Source: an uncultured Actinomycetes bacterium
GTDB lineage: Bacteria; Actinomycetota; Actinomycetes; Nanopelagicales; Nanopelagicaceae
Length of the DNA: 64,000 bases
NCBI GenBank assembly: GCA_903843225.1
Contig: CAIMOX010000031.1
Coordinates: 40,090 to 104,089 of the forward strand
Reading direction: 5' to 3'
The position numbers were made by a program, and so were the translations under genes. A model generated the notes under the pieces. The model saw nothing but the letters and a program-made list of their open reading frames with translations. It was not told where the DNA came from and searched no databases. Positions 11,805-20,550 of the stretch are shown in pieces; position 1 is the stretch's first letter, and every line of letters starts with the position of its first letter.

Positions 11805-12514
11805 TAGAAGCCCAAGTATGCTGCTCGAAGTGTTGGATCACTCATTAATGAAGCAGAGCTGCCAGAGGTAACAAACTTTCCAAGATTAATGATGATGCCT
11901 CGATCAGCGATACCGAGAGCTGAAATTGCATTCTGTTCTACTAAGACCACAGTGAGGCCAAGGCGCTGCCTGAGCGCATCGATAGCGCTGAAGATCTGCT
12001 CAATGACGAGTGGCGCGAGTCCTAGAGATGGTTCATCGAGAAGCAAAAGGTCTGGTCTTGCAATCATTGCTCGACCGATTGCAAGCATCTGACGTTCGCC
12101 ACCTGACAAGGTATCTGCGCCTTGCTTCATTCGCTCACCAAGTCGAGGGAAGAGATCAAGAACTTCTGAAGTAGCGAGTGCGATATCTGTCTTATCTTTT
12201 CGCCAGATTCCACCGAGTTCAAGATTTTCAGCCACTGTGAGCTCTGGGATGACTGCCTTACCTTCTGAGACGTGAACAATTCCACTGCGAACCAAATCTT
12301 CGGCACGTCGACCAAGAATAGATTGGCCCTTCCAAGATGCACTTCCAGATGCGGTTGGGATAAGTCCCGATAATGCGCGAAGAAGTGTGGTCTTTCCTGC
12401 ACCGTTACTTCCGATAATGGTCACTAACTCGCCAGGCTCGATCGCAAAAGAGAGATCGTCAATTGCAGTGATGGTGCCATGCTGGATACGGAGGTGATCA
12501 ACAATGAGCGTCAC
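11804..12514 (-). CDS. livF: ABC transporter ATP-binding protein (LivF)
   Basis: 236 residues. Walker A GSNGAGKTTL, signature LSGGERQML and Walker B LLLLDEPSLGL are all intact. The C-terminus AAYLGF is typical for LivF. The gene overlaps livG by 4 bases and livH by 1 base. It drives import with LivG through LivH/LivM. Confidence 0.95.
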   Translation of the reverse strand: MTLIVDHLRIQHGTITAIDDLSFAIEPGELVTIIGSNGAGKTTLLRALSGLIPTASGSASWKGQSILGRRAEDLVRSGIVHVSEGKAVIPELTVAENLELGGIWRKDKTDIALATSEVLDLFPRLGERMKQGADTLSGGERQMLAIGRAMIARPDLLLLDEPSLGLAPLVIEQIFSAIDALRQRLGLTVVLVEQNAISALGIADRGIIINLGKFVTSGSSASLMSDPTLRAAYLGF

Positions 12515-13281
12515 TTAGCACCAGCCCCAAGATAGGCTGCAATGACTGCTGGATTCACTCGTACGTCTGCAGGTGTGCCCTCTGCAATCAGCTCACCAAA
12601 GTTAAGGACATAGATTCGATCACAGACGCTCATGACGACATCCATATGGTGTTCGACAATCAGGACCGAGGTCGTCCCCTTAATATTTCGGATCAACCCA
12701 TTCATCCATTCAATATCCTGAGATCCGAGGCCTCCTGCAGGTTCATCAAGCAGCAGAAGTCGTGGATTACTTACTAGCGCCCGAGCAATCGCAACCCGCT
12801 TAGTAATTGGGTATGGAAGTGAGTCAGCACGTCGATGAGCAATATCGGCGCAGTACGTATTTTCAAGTGCAACCTGGGCGCGTTCACGAAGGTGCGCTTC
12901 ACTATTTCGGTCAGCGCCAAAGATTGATCGCATGAGACCAGCCTTTGCATGAAGTTCAGCGCCGATCATGACATTTTCTAACACAGTGAGATCGCCGAAG
13001 AGTCCCACTCCTTGAAGTGTGCGTGCAATCTGGTGATCAACAAGCTCGTGTGGTTTAAGCCATTCGCGCTTATCACCATTGAGTGTGAGGGCACCAGAAT
13101 TTGGAGAGACGATGCCAGAGAGGACATTGAAGAGCGTCGTCTTGCCTGCGCCGTTTGGACCAATTAATCCAACAACTTCTCCGGGATTGATGTGAAGTGC
13201 AATATTTGTTAGCGCCTTTAATCCACCGAACGAAACATTTACTGATTCAATGGAGAGGAGAGGTGGGGTCGAGCTATTCAT
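12511..13281 (-). CDS. livG: ABC transporter ATP-binding protein (LivG) with unusual signature motif
   Basis: 256 residues. Walker A GPNGAGKTTL and Walker B LLLLDEPAGGL are intact, and the end AAYLGAGAK is LivG-like. The ABC signature, normally LSYGxQ in LivG, reads LPYPIT here (before KRVAIARAL), a clear departure from the consensus. LivF keeps a canonical LSGGE, so the heterodimer may have one degenerate ATP site. First gene of the transporter operon, 52 bases after alr. Confidence 0.92.
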   Translation of the reverse strand: MNSSTPPLLSIESVNVSFGGLKALTNIALHINPGEVVGLIGPNGAGKTTLFNVLSGIVSPNSGALTLNGDKREWLKPHELVDHQIARTLQGVGLFGDLTVLENVMIGAELHAKAGLMRSIFGADRNSEAHLRERAQVALENTYCADIAHRRADSLPYPITKRVAIARALVSNPRLLLLDEPAGGLGSQDIEWMNGLIRNIKGTTSVLIVEHHMDVVMSVCDRIYVLNFGELIAEGTPADVRVNPAVIAAYLGAGAK

Positions 13282-13296
13282 TACCTACCCCTTTTC

Positions 13297-13325
13297 TCTA
13301 CAGTGAGATGTGTGCTTGTAATCAA
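13297..13325 (-). promoter_or_regulatory. Possible liv operon promoter
   Basis: On the minus strand TTGATT, a 17-base spacer and TGTAGA lie in the 52-base alr-livG gap, followed by a purine-rich Shine-Dalgarno-like tract (AAAAGGGG). It would let the transporter be expressed apart from alr. Confidence 0.4.
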
Positions 13326-13333
13326 CTAGCTCA

Positions 13334-14446
13334 CTAACGAAGGTAGATTCTAGGCAATCTGCTCGCAATTCGTGTCGTTATTTCATAATTAATTGTGCCC
13401 GCGGCGCTCGCCCAATCATCAGCACTAAAGCCGTCAGCGCCAATCACCGTTACATATTCACCAGCAAGTGCTTGGGTATCAGGGCCGAGATCAACTACAC
13501 ATTGATCCATTGAGATTCGCCCGACCAATCGCGCAAGATCTCCGAGGTAGGAGACGCCAGCGGTTGAATCTGCGCGGCGTGGTAGACCATCGCTATAACC
13601 CATACAAACAATGCCAAGTTTTGTATCTCGATCGGTAACGCCTGCTCCGCCATAACCGACTCGGGATAGGGCTGGCACGCTCTTCACATTCACTAACTTC
13701 GCCTTGATACTCATTGCCGGAGTTAATCCAAGAACTTCAGAGCTGCCCATGGTGGTGATATCTGGGCTTAATCCATACATCGCGATACCAAGTCGGAGCA
13801 TCTGCTTGTGCGAGCTTGGATGTGCGAGAGCGCCGGCCGAATTAGCGGTGTGGATGATCTCGGGAAAGATCCCCTCACTTTGCAAAGCGTTGAGCAAGAC
13901 ATTAAAGAGAATCAGTTGTTGATCGGTGAAGTCAGAATCTGGTTCGTCAGCCCTCGCAAAGTGGGTCCAAAACCCCACGATATGGAGTGAATCTTTAACC
14001 TCGCGCAGACGAATCAAGAATGGATCCCACTCATCAAGGAATCCCCCTCGCGTCATACCGGTATCAACTTCAATATGTACTCGTGGGGTAATCCCGGTCC
14101 GCTCTCCTGCAGCAAGAATCTCTTCGAGAATTGCCAGTGATGAGATGGAGAGATCGATACGCTCGCGAAGGGCACTGTCAAAATCGTCTCCTGGTGGAGT
14201 AAGCCACGCGAGAACTGGGGCACTGACTCCAGCAGCTCGAAGCGCGAAGGCCTCTTCTAATAACGCGGTACCAAGCCACGATGCACCTGACTCAATTGCA
14301 GTACAAGCAACTTCAATCAAGCCATGTCCATAGGCATCAGCTTTAACTACGGCGAGAATCTGCGCATCACTCTCGCTCGCAATCTTACGAATATTAGCTG
14401 CGATAGCTCGTAGATCTACTTCTACATACGCACGGAGTTCACTCAT
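13334..14446 (-). CDS. alr: Alanine racemase
   Basis: 370 residues, PLP enzyme making D-alanine for peptidoglycan. The PLP lysine is K35 in AVVKADAYGHG; the second catalytic residue is Y265 in SRVGYGGAGVTD. HIEVDTGMTRGG and FWTHFARAD are further family segments. Its ATG overlaps the acpS stop by 4 bases. The neighbourhood (glmM, glmS, acpS, alr, tsaE) is conserved in actinobacteria. Confidence 0.96.
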   Translation of the reverse strand: MSELRAYVEVDLRAIAANIRKIASESDAQILAVVKADAYGHGLIEVACTAIESGASWLGTALLEEAFALRAAGVSAPVLAWLTPPGDDFDSALRERIDLSISSLAILEEILAAGERTGITPRVHIEVDTGMTRGGFLDEWDPFLIRLREVKDSLHIVGFWTHFARADEPDSDFTDQQLILFNVLLNALQSEGIFPEIIHTANSAGALAHPSSHKQMLRLGIAMYGLSPDITTMGSSEVLGLTPAMSIKAKLVNVKSVPALSRVGYGGAGVTDRDTKLGIVCMGYSDGLPRRADSTAGVSYLGDLARLVGRISMDQCVVDLGPDTQALAGEYVTVIGADGFSADDWASAAGTINYEITTRIASRLPRIYLR

Positions 14447-14784
14447 TCTTCAATCACCACCATCGCTGAAGCAATACCGGCATCATGAGATAACGTCAGA
14501 TGCACTTTCTTGCCCTCTAAATATTTCTGGGTTGAGCCCGACAACTGAAAAGTTGGCTTTCCGCTGTCGAGGTTGATGATCTCAATATCTTGAAAGTGGA
14601 AATTCTCTTTAGAATCCATGGCCTTCGCAATCGCCTCTTTTGCGGCAAAGCGGGCGGCAAGTGAATGGATCGGTCTATCTAGCTCAGTTCCTTTGAAGAG
14701 ACGCTCTTTGAGAGAGGGCGTACGAACGAGTGATTCTTCAAAGCGAGAAATATCAACAACATCTATACCGATTCCAAAGATCAT
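14443..14784 (-). CDS. acpS: Holo-[acyl-carrier-protein] synthase
   Basis: 113 residues, transfers 4'-phosphopantetheine from CoA to acyl carrier protein. It starts at MIFGIGIDVVDISRF, with the Mg2+-binding Asp in GIDVVD and Glu in RFAAKEAIAKA, and ends with LSHDAGIASAMVVIEE. An open frame extends upstream to 15003, but the ATG at 14784 gives the normal family start and an ATGA overlap with the PAP2 gene, so I use it. Confidence 0.94.
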   Translation of the reverse strand: MIFGIGIDVVDISRFEESLVRTPSLKERLFKGTELDRPIHSLAARFAAKEAIAKAMDSKENFHFQDIEIINLDSGKPTFQLSGSTQKYLEGKKVHLTLSHDAGIASAMVVIEE

Positions 14785-15452
14785 GACGGCTGCCTTGTCG
14801 AAGGCCAGGCTCGATCTACCGCGATAAGAAATACGAGTAGCGAACCACCAATCAATACCCCACCCAAGAGATCGGAGAACCAGTGGGTATCTCGAATCAA
14901 GGAGACGACGCAGACTGTGATGGTGATCAAAGCGACCAACCAATTGAGCTTGATTCCTCGAAAGGGTTTGCGATTGGTATAGCGATAGATCAGGTACGAA
15001 CACATTCCCCAGGTGAGCAGGGCATTTGCCGAGTGGCCACTTGGGTAGGAAAGGCCGCCGGCGTGCAGAAGATCCAGGGCAAGACGAGGCTTTGTGCGAC
15101 CGAAGATTAATTTAGATAGTCCGACAACACCGTTGAGCAGAAGCAGTGCGCTGACTGAGAGATAGATAGGACGCCAGGATTTAAAACGCCAGCCGATAAA
15201 GGCGGCAAGTACGAGCAAAACCGTCGCAGTGAAACTGCGTAGCCCCATGTCATCAAGGGCTAAAAGTGCGTGGCTTGAAAGGCCCTTGAAGGTATGGTGC
15301 TTAAGGTTCTTAATCCAATGATCAAAATGATAGAGATAGCTCTTCGTAAGGACTTGTTCAGTAACGATTAAGAAGCCGATAAAGAGAATGAAAGAGGCTC
15401 GAAAGGCTCGTAGCATCTCCGCTCGCCTAATCTCTGGAAGGCTATTAAACAT
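14781..15452 (-). CDS. PAP2-superfamily membrane phosphatase (atypical motifs)
   Basis: 223 residues with about six membrane segments. The PAP2 motifs are recognisable: KLIFGRTKPR (variant of Kx6RP), YPSGHSAN, and IRDTHWFSDLL (variant of SRx5Hx3D, in which the residue six before the His is Ser rather than Arg). Relatives dephosphorylate undecaprenyl pyrophosphate or phosphatidic acid in the membrane. Its ATG directly follows the glmS stop (TAAATG), and it sits among glmM, glmS, acpS and alr, so recycling of the lipid carrier of wall synthesis is a reasonable guess. Confidence 0.82.
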   Translation of the reverse strand: MFNSLPEIRRAEMLRAFRASFILFIGFLIVTEQVLTKSYLYHFDHWIKNLKHHTFKGLSSHALLALDDMGLRSFTATVLLVLAAFIGWRFKSWRPIYLSVSALLLLNGVVGLSKLIFGRTKPRLALDLLHAGGLSYPSGHSANALLTWGMCSYLIYRYTNRKPFRGIKLNWLVALITITVCVVSLIRDTHWFSDLLGGVLIGGSLLVFLIAVDRAWPSTRQPS

Positions 15453-17270
15453 TTATTCCACCGTGACTGATTTAGCCAAATTACGTGGCTGATCAACATC
15501 ATTGCCTCGGGCGATCGCCATCTCATAAGCAATGACTTGAAGTGGGACGACCGAGAGAACTGGCTCTAGGAATGGATGTGTTGAAGGAATACGAATCATG
15601 TGGTTTGCACTCGATAGCTCGCCATCACCAATTGCAATGATCACAGCGCCACGTGCCTTTACTTCTTGAACATTGCTTGCCATCTTCTCGGCCAAGATTG
15701 AACCAGTGGCCGGCATGATCGCAACAACTGGTGTTCCTTGATCAATGAGGGCGATGGGACCATGCTTAAGCTCGCCGCCGGCAAATCCTTCGGCGTGCAT
15801 GTAGGCGAGTTCCTTTAACTTGAGAGCACCTTCAAGTGCAGAAGGGAAGCCGACGTGGCGACCTAAGAAGAGCATGGAGCTCGAATCTTTGAAGCGGCGA
15901 GTGAGCTCGCGAAGTGGCTCAACTGTCTCAAGGACTTGCTCGATCTTCCCGGGAAGTTCTGAGAGATGAGAGACAATCTCATCATGTTCTGCAGCGGTCA
16001 AAGTCCCGCGCACTCCACCTAAATGGAGTCCAATTAAATACATTGCGATGAGTTGAGTGAGGAAGGCCTTAGTTGATGCAACTGCGATCTCAGGCCCAGC
16101 GTGGGTGTAAAGAACTGCATCGGACTCGCGGGGGATCGTCGACCCATTTGTGTTACAGACTGCGAAGACTCGCGCACCTTTACTGCGCGCATAACGCATC
16201 GCCATCAAGGTATCCATGGTCTCACCCGATTGAGAGATTGGGATAACTAACGTGGAGCTATCAACACTTGGTTCGCGGTATCGATATTCAGAAGCGAGCT
16301 CAACATCCACTGAAATATTCGCCCATTTTTCAATCGCATATTTACCGACGAGGCCGGCGTGGAAAGCAGTTCCGCAGGCGATGATGACAACTTTGCTGAT
16401 TCCTTCAAGGTTAATCCCCGCAGTAATTTCAGGGTCGAGACCAGCGGTACGGCCAATTAATGTATCGGCAACTGCCTTAGGTTGTTCGTAGATCTCCTTC
16501 AACATGAAGTGTTCGAAGCCACCTCGCTCAGCGGCAGATGCATCCCATGAGATCTCATATGCCTTCTGGGGCAAGATATCGCCTTCAAGGTTGGTAATAA
16601 CAATTGCATCAGCGGTGATATCAACGACCTCATCTTGACCGAGCTCAAGGGCGCGCTTGGTATAGGCAATAAAGGCTGAGACATCGGATGCAAGGAAGTT
16701 CTCGCCTTCTCCGACACCAACAACAAGTGGTGAATTTCTACGCGCGCCAACTATACGGCCGGGTTCATCAGAGTGGATCGCGAGGAGCGTGAATGATCCA
16801 CGTAACTCACTGCAGACTTCACGCATTGCCGCGGCTAAATCTCCGTTGTGTTTTTTACGAGCATCACTTAAGAGATGAACAACCGATTCAGTATCAGTCT
16901 CTGAGGTAAAAGTGTGTCCGCGCTTTTCGAGTTCGATGCGCAAGTCAACATAATTTTCGATAATTCCGTTGTGGATGAGTGCAAGCTTGCCTTCGTTATC
17001 AAGATGTGGGTGGGCATTGGTGTCGGTTGGTCCACCGTGAGTCGCCCAGCGAGTATGGCCGATTCCACTGTGAGCATCTGGCACAGAGGTGAGAGTCGAT
17101 TCGAGATTACCTAACTTGCCGGCGCGCTTTTCGATCCAGAGTGGTTCGCCTTTGCGGACTGCGAGTGCAATTCCCGCTGAGTCATATCCACGATACTCAA
17201 GTCGGCGTAGCCCCTCTAATACTGGCGAGAGAGCTGTGGCCTTACCGGTGTATCCAACGATGCCACACAT
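15453..17270 (-). CDS. glmS: Glutamine-fructose-6-phosphate aminotransferase
   Basis: 605 residues. Makes glucosamine-6-phosphate for UDP-GlcNAc and peptidoglycan. The N-terminal glutaminase has nucleophile Cys2 (MCGIVGYTG), GIGHTRWATHG and the later NGIIENY; the C-terminal half has two SIS domains (IACGTAFHAGLVGKY, ISQSGETMDTLMAM) and ends in DQPRNLAKSVTVE. The 29-base gap upstream is too short for a glmS ribozyme. It lies downstream of glmM. Confidence 0.97.
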   Translation of the reverse strand: MCGIVGYTGKATALSPVLEGLRRLEYRGYDSAGIALAVRKGEPLWIEKRAGKLGNLESTLTSVPDAHSGIGHTRWATHGGPTDTNAHPHLDNEGKLALIHNGIIENYVDLRIELEKRGHTFTSETDTESVVHLLSDARKKHNGDLAAAMREVCSELRGSFTLLAIHSDEPGRIVGARRNSPLVVGVGEGENFLASDVSAFIAYTKRALELGQDEVVDITADAIVITNLEGDILPQKAYEISWDASAAERGGFEHFMLKEIYEQPKAVADTLIGRTAGLDPEITAGINLEGISKVVIIACGTAFHAGLVGKYAIEKWANISVDVELASEYRYREPSVDSSTLVIPISQSGETMDTLMAMRYARSKGARVFAVCNTNGSTIPRESDAVLYTHAGPEIAVASTKAFLTQLIAMYLIGLHLGGVRGTLTAAEHDEIVSHLSELPGKIEQVLETVEPLRELTRRFKDSSSMLFLGRHVGFPSALEGALKLKELAYMHAEGFAGGELKHGPIALIDQGTPVVAIMPATGSILAEKMASNVQEVKARGAVIIAIGDGELSSANHMIRIPSTHPFLEPVLSVVPLQVIAYEMAIARGNDVDQPRNLAKSVTVE

Positions 17271-17299
17271 CTAGCTCGGCTCCTTTTATCGATGAAACG

Positions 17300-18640
17300 C
17301 TAAGAGAGTTCTGATCTTACTAGTGCCGCTATTTCATTGGCGATTTGCTCGGCAGCATCATGCGTCGCGGCTTCAACCATCACCCTTACGAGTGCTTCCG
17401 TCCCGGATGGCCGGACGAGGATGCGCCCGGTTCCACCGAAATCTGCGCTCTTTGAAGCGATTGCACTCTGGATGGGCTCTGAGTTTGCGAGCTCTTCCTT
17501 CTTCACATCTTGTACATTGATCAAGACTTGTGGGAATCGGACCATGACCTTGGCAAGCTCAGACAGACTCTTACCTGAATTTTTCATCGCCTGCATCAGG
17601 TGAAGCGCAGTAAGAAGTCCATCGCCAGTATTAGCATGCTCACGCATAATGATGTGGCCAGATTGTTCGCCACCGAGTGTGTATCCATCCGCAAGCATCT
17701 TCTCAAGCACATATCGATCACCGACCGCAGTGGTCTCTACCTTAATATCAAGTTCGTTCATCGCCTTTAAGAAACCGAGGTTGCTCATCACGGTTCCGAC
17801 AACGGTCTGCTTGGTTAACTTGCCTTGAGAGTGCAGATCGGCAGCGAGAATCGCCATGATGAAATCACCATCGATCTCATTTCTATTAGCATCTACTGCA
17901 AGACAACGATCTGCATCTCCATCATGTGCGATACCAAGATCGGCACCAACTTCAAGGACTTTTGCTTTGAGATTTTCTAGGTGAGTTGAGCCGCAGCCAT
18001 CATTAATATTTAAGCCGTTAGGCGCCGCTGAAATTGCTATGACTTCTGCGCCTGCGCGCTCGTAAACTTTTGGTGCAACGCGTGATGATGCGCCATTCGC
18101 GCAATCCACAACAACTTTAATTCCATTGAGATTTGCAGCGAGCGAGGATAGGAGGTGGAAGATATATCGCTCTGCCGCGCTCTCATCAGTGATCACTCGA
18201 CCGACGGCGGCGCCGGTTGGACGTTCCCACGGCTCCTTGAGCCTTGCTTCAATCTTGGCTTCCAATGCATCATCGAGCTTTCCGCCGCCTTTTGCGAAGA
18301 ACTTAATTCCATTATCTGGCATTGGATTATGTGAAGCGCTAATCATCACACCAAGATCTGCACCAGTTTCAGCGACAAGGTAGGCGATAGCGGGAGTGGG
18401 TAGAACTCCAACTCGATAGACATCTACTCCTGCACTCGCCAAGCCTGCAATTGTTGCGGCTTCGAGGAACTCTCCGGATGCGCGTGAGTCATGTCCGACA
18501 ATGGCCTTCGGGCGGTGGCCAGAAAAGGCTCCGACTTCACCAAGAATGTGGGCAGCAGAGACAGCAAGATCGAGAGCTAGTTCTGCAGTGAGGTCGCGAT
18601 TAGCAAGACCCCGCACACCATCAGTGCCGAAGAGTGCCAT
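17300..18640 (-). CDS. glmM: Phosphoglucosamine mutase
   Basis: 446 residues. Converts glucosamine-6-phosphate to glucosamine-1-phosphate, the step after GlmS. The phosphoserine is Ser103 in the SASHNP loop; the metal site DGDADRC, sugar-binding GGEQSGH and phosphate-binding RPSGTEALVRVM are intact. GlmM specificity rather than phosphoglucomutase follows from length, FGTDGVRGLAN at the start and the glmS neighbour. Confidence 0.96.
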   Translation of the reverse strand: MALFGTDGVRGLANRDLTAELALDLAVSAAHILGEVGAFSGHRPKAIVGHDSRASGEFLEAATIAGLASAGVDVYRVGVLPTPAIAYLVAETGADLGVMISASHNPMPDNGIKFFAKGGGKLDDALEAKIEARLKEPWERPTGAAVGRVITDESAAERYIFHLLSSLAANLNGIKVVVDCANGASSRVAPKVYERAGAEVIAISAAPNGLNINDGCGSTHLENLKAKVLEVGADLGIAHDGDADRCLAVDANRNEIDGDFIMAILAADLHSQGKLTKQTVVGTVMSNLGFLKAMNELDIKVETTAVGDRYVLEKMLADGYTLGGEQSGHIIMREHANTGDGLLTALHLMQAMKNSGKSLSELAKVMVRFPQVLINVQDVKKEELANSEPIQSAIASKSADFGGTGRILVRPSGTEALVRVMVEAATHDAAEQIANEIAALVRSELS

Positions 18641-18687
18641 CTATCTTCCAGATCCGAGCAATGTATGCCAGAAGTGAGAGAGGTAAA

Positions 18688-19173
18688 TTAACGCTTTGAG
18701 TATTGTGAACGCTTACGAGCCTTCTTCAGGCCGTACTTCTTGCGCTCGATAACACGAGGATCACGTGTGAGGAAGCCAGCCTTCTTAAGCGCTGGACGGT
18801 TCGCATCACGATCGATCTCGTTGAGGGCACGTGCAACGCCGAGACGAAGTGCACCGGCCTGTCCTGATGTTCCGCCACCATTGATACGGGCGATGACATC
18901 AAAAGCGTTCTCAGCACCAACGGTGCGGAATGGCTCTGAAACGAGTTGTTGGTGAACTTTATTTGGGAAGTAGACAGCGAGTTCCTTGCCGTTAACAATC
19001 CACTTGCCAGAACCTGGAATTAAGCGAACGCGTGCAACTGCTTCTTTACGACGACCGGTTCCGCCACCTGGTGCCTTGATTGATGGACGGTTTGTCGCTG
19101 CAGCTGGTGTGCTGCTTGTGTAAGAAGTAAGGAGTTCATCCTGTGCGTCGACTGTTGTTTCGAGATCTGACAT
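18688..19173 (-). CDS. rpsI: 30S ribosomal protein S9
   Basis: 161 residues. The core begins at [13 protein letters not shown] (about 40) after an Ala/Ser/Thr-rich N-terminal extension that is usual in actinobacteria. The C-terminal tail RKRSQYSKR reaches the P-site tRNA in known structures. It follows rplM by 15 bases in the standard rplM-rpsI pair. Confidence 0.97.
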   Translation of the reverse strand: MSDLETTVDAQDELLTSYTSSTPAAATNRPSIKAPGGGTGRRKEAVARVRLIPGSGKWIVNGKELAVYFPNKVHQQLVSEPFRTVGAENAFDVIARINGGGTSGQAGALRLGVARALNEIDRDANRPALKKAGFLTRDPRVIERKKYGLKKARKRSQYSKR

Positions 19174-19188
19174 TTTTATTCGCTCCTA

Positions 19189-19650
19189 TTAATTCTTTAC
19201 GATCTGGGAAATTTGGGTGATTTCAAATACTGAAGGATTCTGCGCAGCGTGTGGGTGTGCTGGACCTGCGTAGACCTTGAGCTTTGAGCCGACCTGACGG
19301 CCGAGCTTGTTCTTAGGAATCATTCCAAGGATCGCCTTCTCAACAACGCGAGTTGGATCTTGGTTGATCAAATCTGCATAAACGATCGAGCGCATTCCAC
19401 CTGGGAAACCTGAGTGGTGGTGAGCCATCTTTTGAGCTGCCTTCTGTCCGGTGAGAACAATCTTCTCTGCATTGATAACGATGACGAAGTCACCCATATC
19501 GATGTGTGGCGCGAAGGTGGTCTTATGCTTTCCGCGAAGCAGTACTGCTGCATGTGAAGCGAGGCGACCTAGTACTACGCCTTCTGCATCGATGACATGC
19601 CACTTACGAGTTGTAGCTTGGTCACCGGCCTTCGGTGTAAATGTACGCAC
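19189..19650 (-). CDS. rplM: 50S ribosomal protein L13
   Basis: 153 residues, early-assembly large-subunit protein. [18 protein letters not shown] and the [22 protein letters not shown] and [10 protein letters not shown] segments are standard. First gene of rplM-rpsI, with its own promoter about 80 bases upstream. Confidence 0.97.
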   Translation of the reverse strand: MRTFTPKAGDQATTRKWHVIDAEGVVLGRLASHAAVLLRGKHKTTFAPHIDMGDFVIVINAEKIVLTGQKAAQKMAHHHSGFPGGMRSIVYADLINQDPTRVVEKAILGMIPKNKLGRQVGSKLKVYAGPAHPHAAQNPSVFEITQISQIVKN

Positions 19651-19729
19651 GAGGTTCTCCTTATTGCAGTCAGTAGTTCAGTCAGTAGTCTCATTGGGTA
19701 AAGCTAAAAGCGTGTAAGGCAAGAGGTGA

Positions 19730-19759
19730 AGGCTACCCGCCTTGGCACTCTCGGGTCAA
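19730..19759 (-). promoter_or_regulatory. rplM-rpsI promoter
   Basis: TTGACC (complement of 19754-19759), an 18-base spacer, and TAGCCT (complement of 19730-19735). The -10 continues as TAGCCTTCACCTCTTGCC, a string nearly repeated in the rpmG and infA promoters. Confidence 0.7.
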
Positions 19760-19800
19760 AATGGGGTTGCGCCCTCATCAGCTCTCAGAACGGCTCAGAT

Positions 19801-20550
19801 TTACGGTTTTTTGAGCGTGAAACCTGCGGGGCATTTCGGCGCAAAACCCTTGATGACCTTCTTGGTGGCCCCCTTCACACAGGTGATGGACTTCTGAATC
19901 ACACTGGTGCCGGGCTTGAGAATGATCGGGGCGCTCGCAACGGGAGTAGGGGTCGCAGGTTTCGTGGCGATCGGTGTTGGCGCTGCAGGCTTTGTCACGA
20001 TCGGTGCGGGTGCCATTGTGGGGGTGCGACGGTGCTCTCCACCGCCTTCGTGTTCACCACCTTCACCACCTTCACCGCCTTCACCGCCTTCTTCACCACC
20101 CTGGTTCATGATGGTCGGAAGTGGTGATGGTTTAGCCTTCATAGTCGGTGTCGGTGTCGGTGTCGGTGTTGCTGGCGCTGTTGTGACGCTACCGACTTTT
20201 GCAATTGCAGAAGCGAGTGAAGTAATCCAACCTCGTGAAATATATGAAGCACCAGATACACCTTGAATTGTTGCGCTCTGCGCAGCTAACGCCTCTTTTA
20301 CTAAAATTGGAATTGCATAATTTGAATATGAACCATTTGAGCCAGATCGCGAATATTGTGGGGTATCAATTTGGGTGATCGTGCCGGTTGCATCAACAGA
20401 GATCTGAACTTGAACGATTCCGAAACTGTAATTTATCGCATCTCCGAGATAGGTGGTTGTGGCGTGCGCAGAATCAGAAGAGCCAACAAGTGAACATGTT
20501 CCGACGACTCCAAGAGTGAGTGCGCGTACCGTCTTACTCGCTTGCTTCAT
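19801..20550 (-). CDS. Secreted FMN-binding-domain protein with Gly-Glu repeats and C-terminal Cys motif
   Basis: 249 residues from the start at 20550. A signal peptide ends near AHA (30). Residues 34-119 resemble the FMN_bind domain (YSFGIVQVQISV, then ALAAQSATIQGVSGASYIS), with SGAS at 99-102 in the place where ApbE attaches FMN covalently to Thr/Ser. After it come a Thr-Pro repeat (127-136), a Gly-Glu run (151-171), a second Pro/Thr-rich stretch, and a C-terminal segment ITCVKGATKKVIKGFAPKC (222-240) followed by PAGF and basic residues. Such proteins are extracytoplasmic electron carriers. The start overlaps truA by 17 bases; an upstream Met (20574) would place charged residues before the signal peptide. 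Flavinylation is inferred. Confidence 0.75.
   Translation of the reverse strand: MKQASKTVRALTLGVVGTCSLVGSSDSAHATTTYLGDAINYSFGIVQVQISVDATGTITQIDTPQYSRSGSNGSYSNYAIPILVKEALAAQSATIQGVSGASYISRGWITSLASAIAKVGSVTTAPATPTPTPTPTMKAKPSPLPTIMNQGGEEGGEGGEGGEGGEHEGGGEHRRTPTMAPAPIVTKPAAPTPIATKPATPTPVASAPIILKPGTSVIQKSITCVKGATKKVIKGFAPKCPAGFTLKKP
20053..20090. repeat. 9-base tandem repeat encoding Gly-Gly-Glu
   Basis: Four to five units of TTCACC(A/G)CC encode the GGE run of the secreted FMN-binding protein. Length variation by slippage is plausible. Confidence 0.75.
20144..20170. repeat. 6-base tandem repeat encoding Thr-Pro
   Basis: GTCGGT repeated about four and a half times in the same gene, encoding the Thr-Pro linker after the FMN-binding domain. 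Confidence 0.75.

Noticed and set aside
14785..15003. N-terminal extension of acpS
   Set aside because: The extra residues lie wholly within the PAP2 gene and AcpS normally starts at the GIGIDVVDI segment.
17271..17299. Possible glmS ribozyme upstream of glmS
   Set aside because: The gap to glmM is only 29 bases, far too short for the ribozyme.
20041..20170. Short tandem repeats that could suggest a CRISPR-like array
   Set aside because: Units are 6 or 9 bases, in frame, and encode Thr-Pro and Gly-Gly-Glu runs; no spacers.
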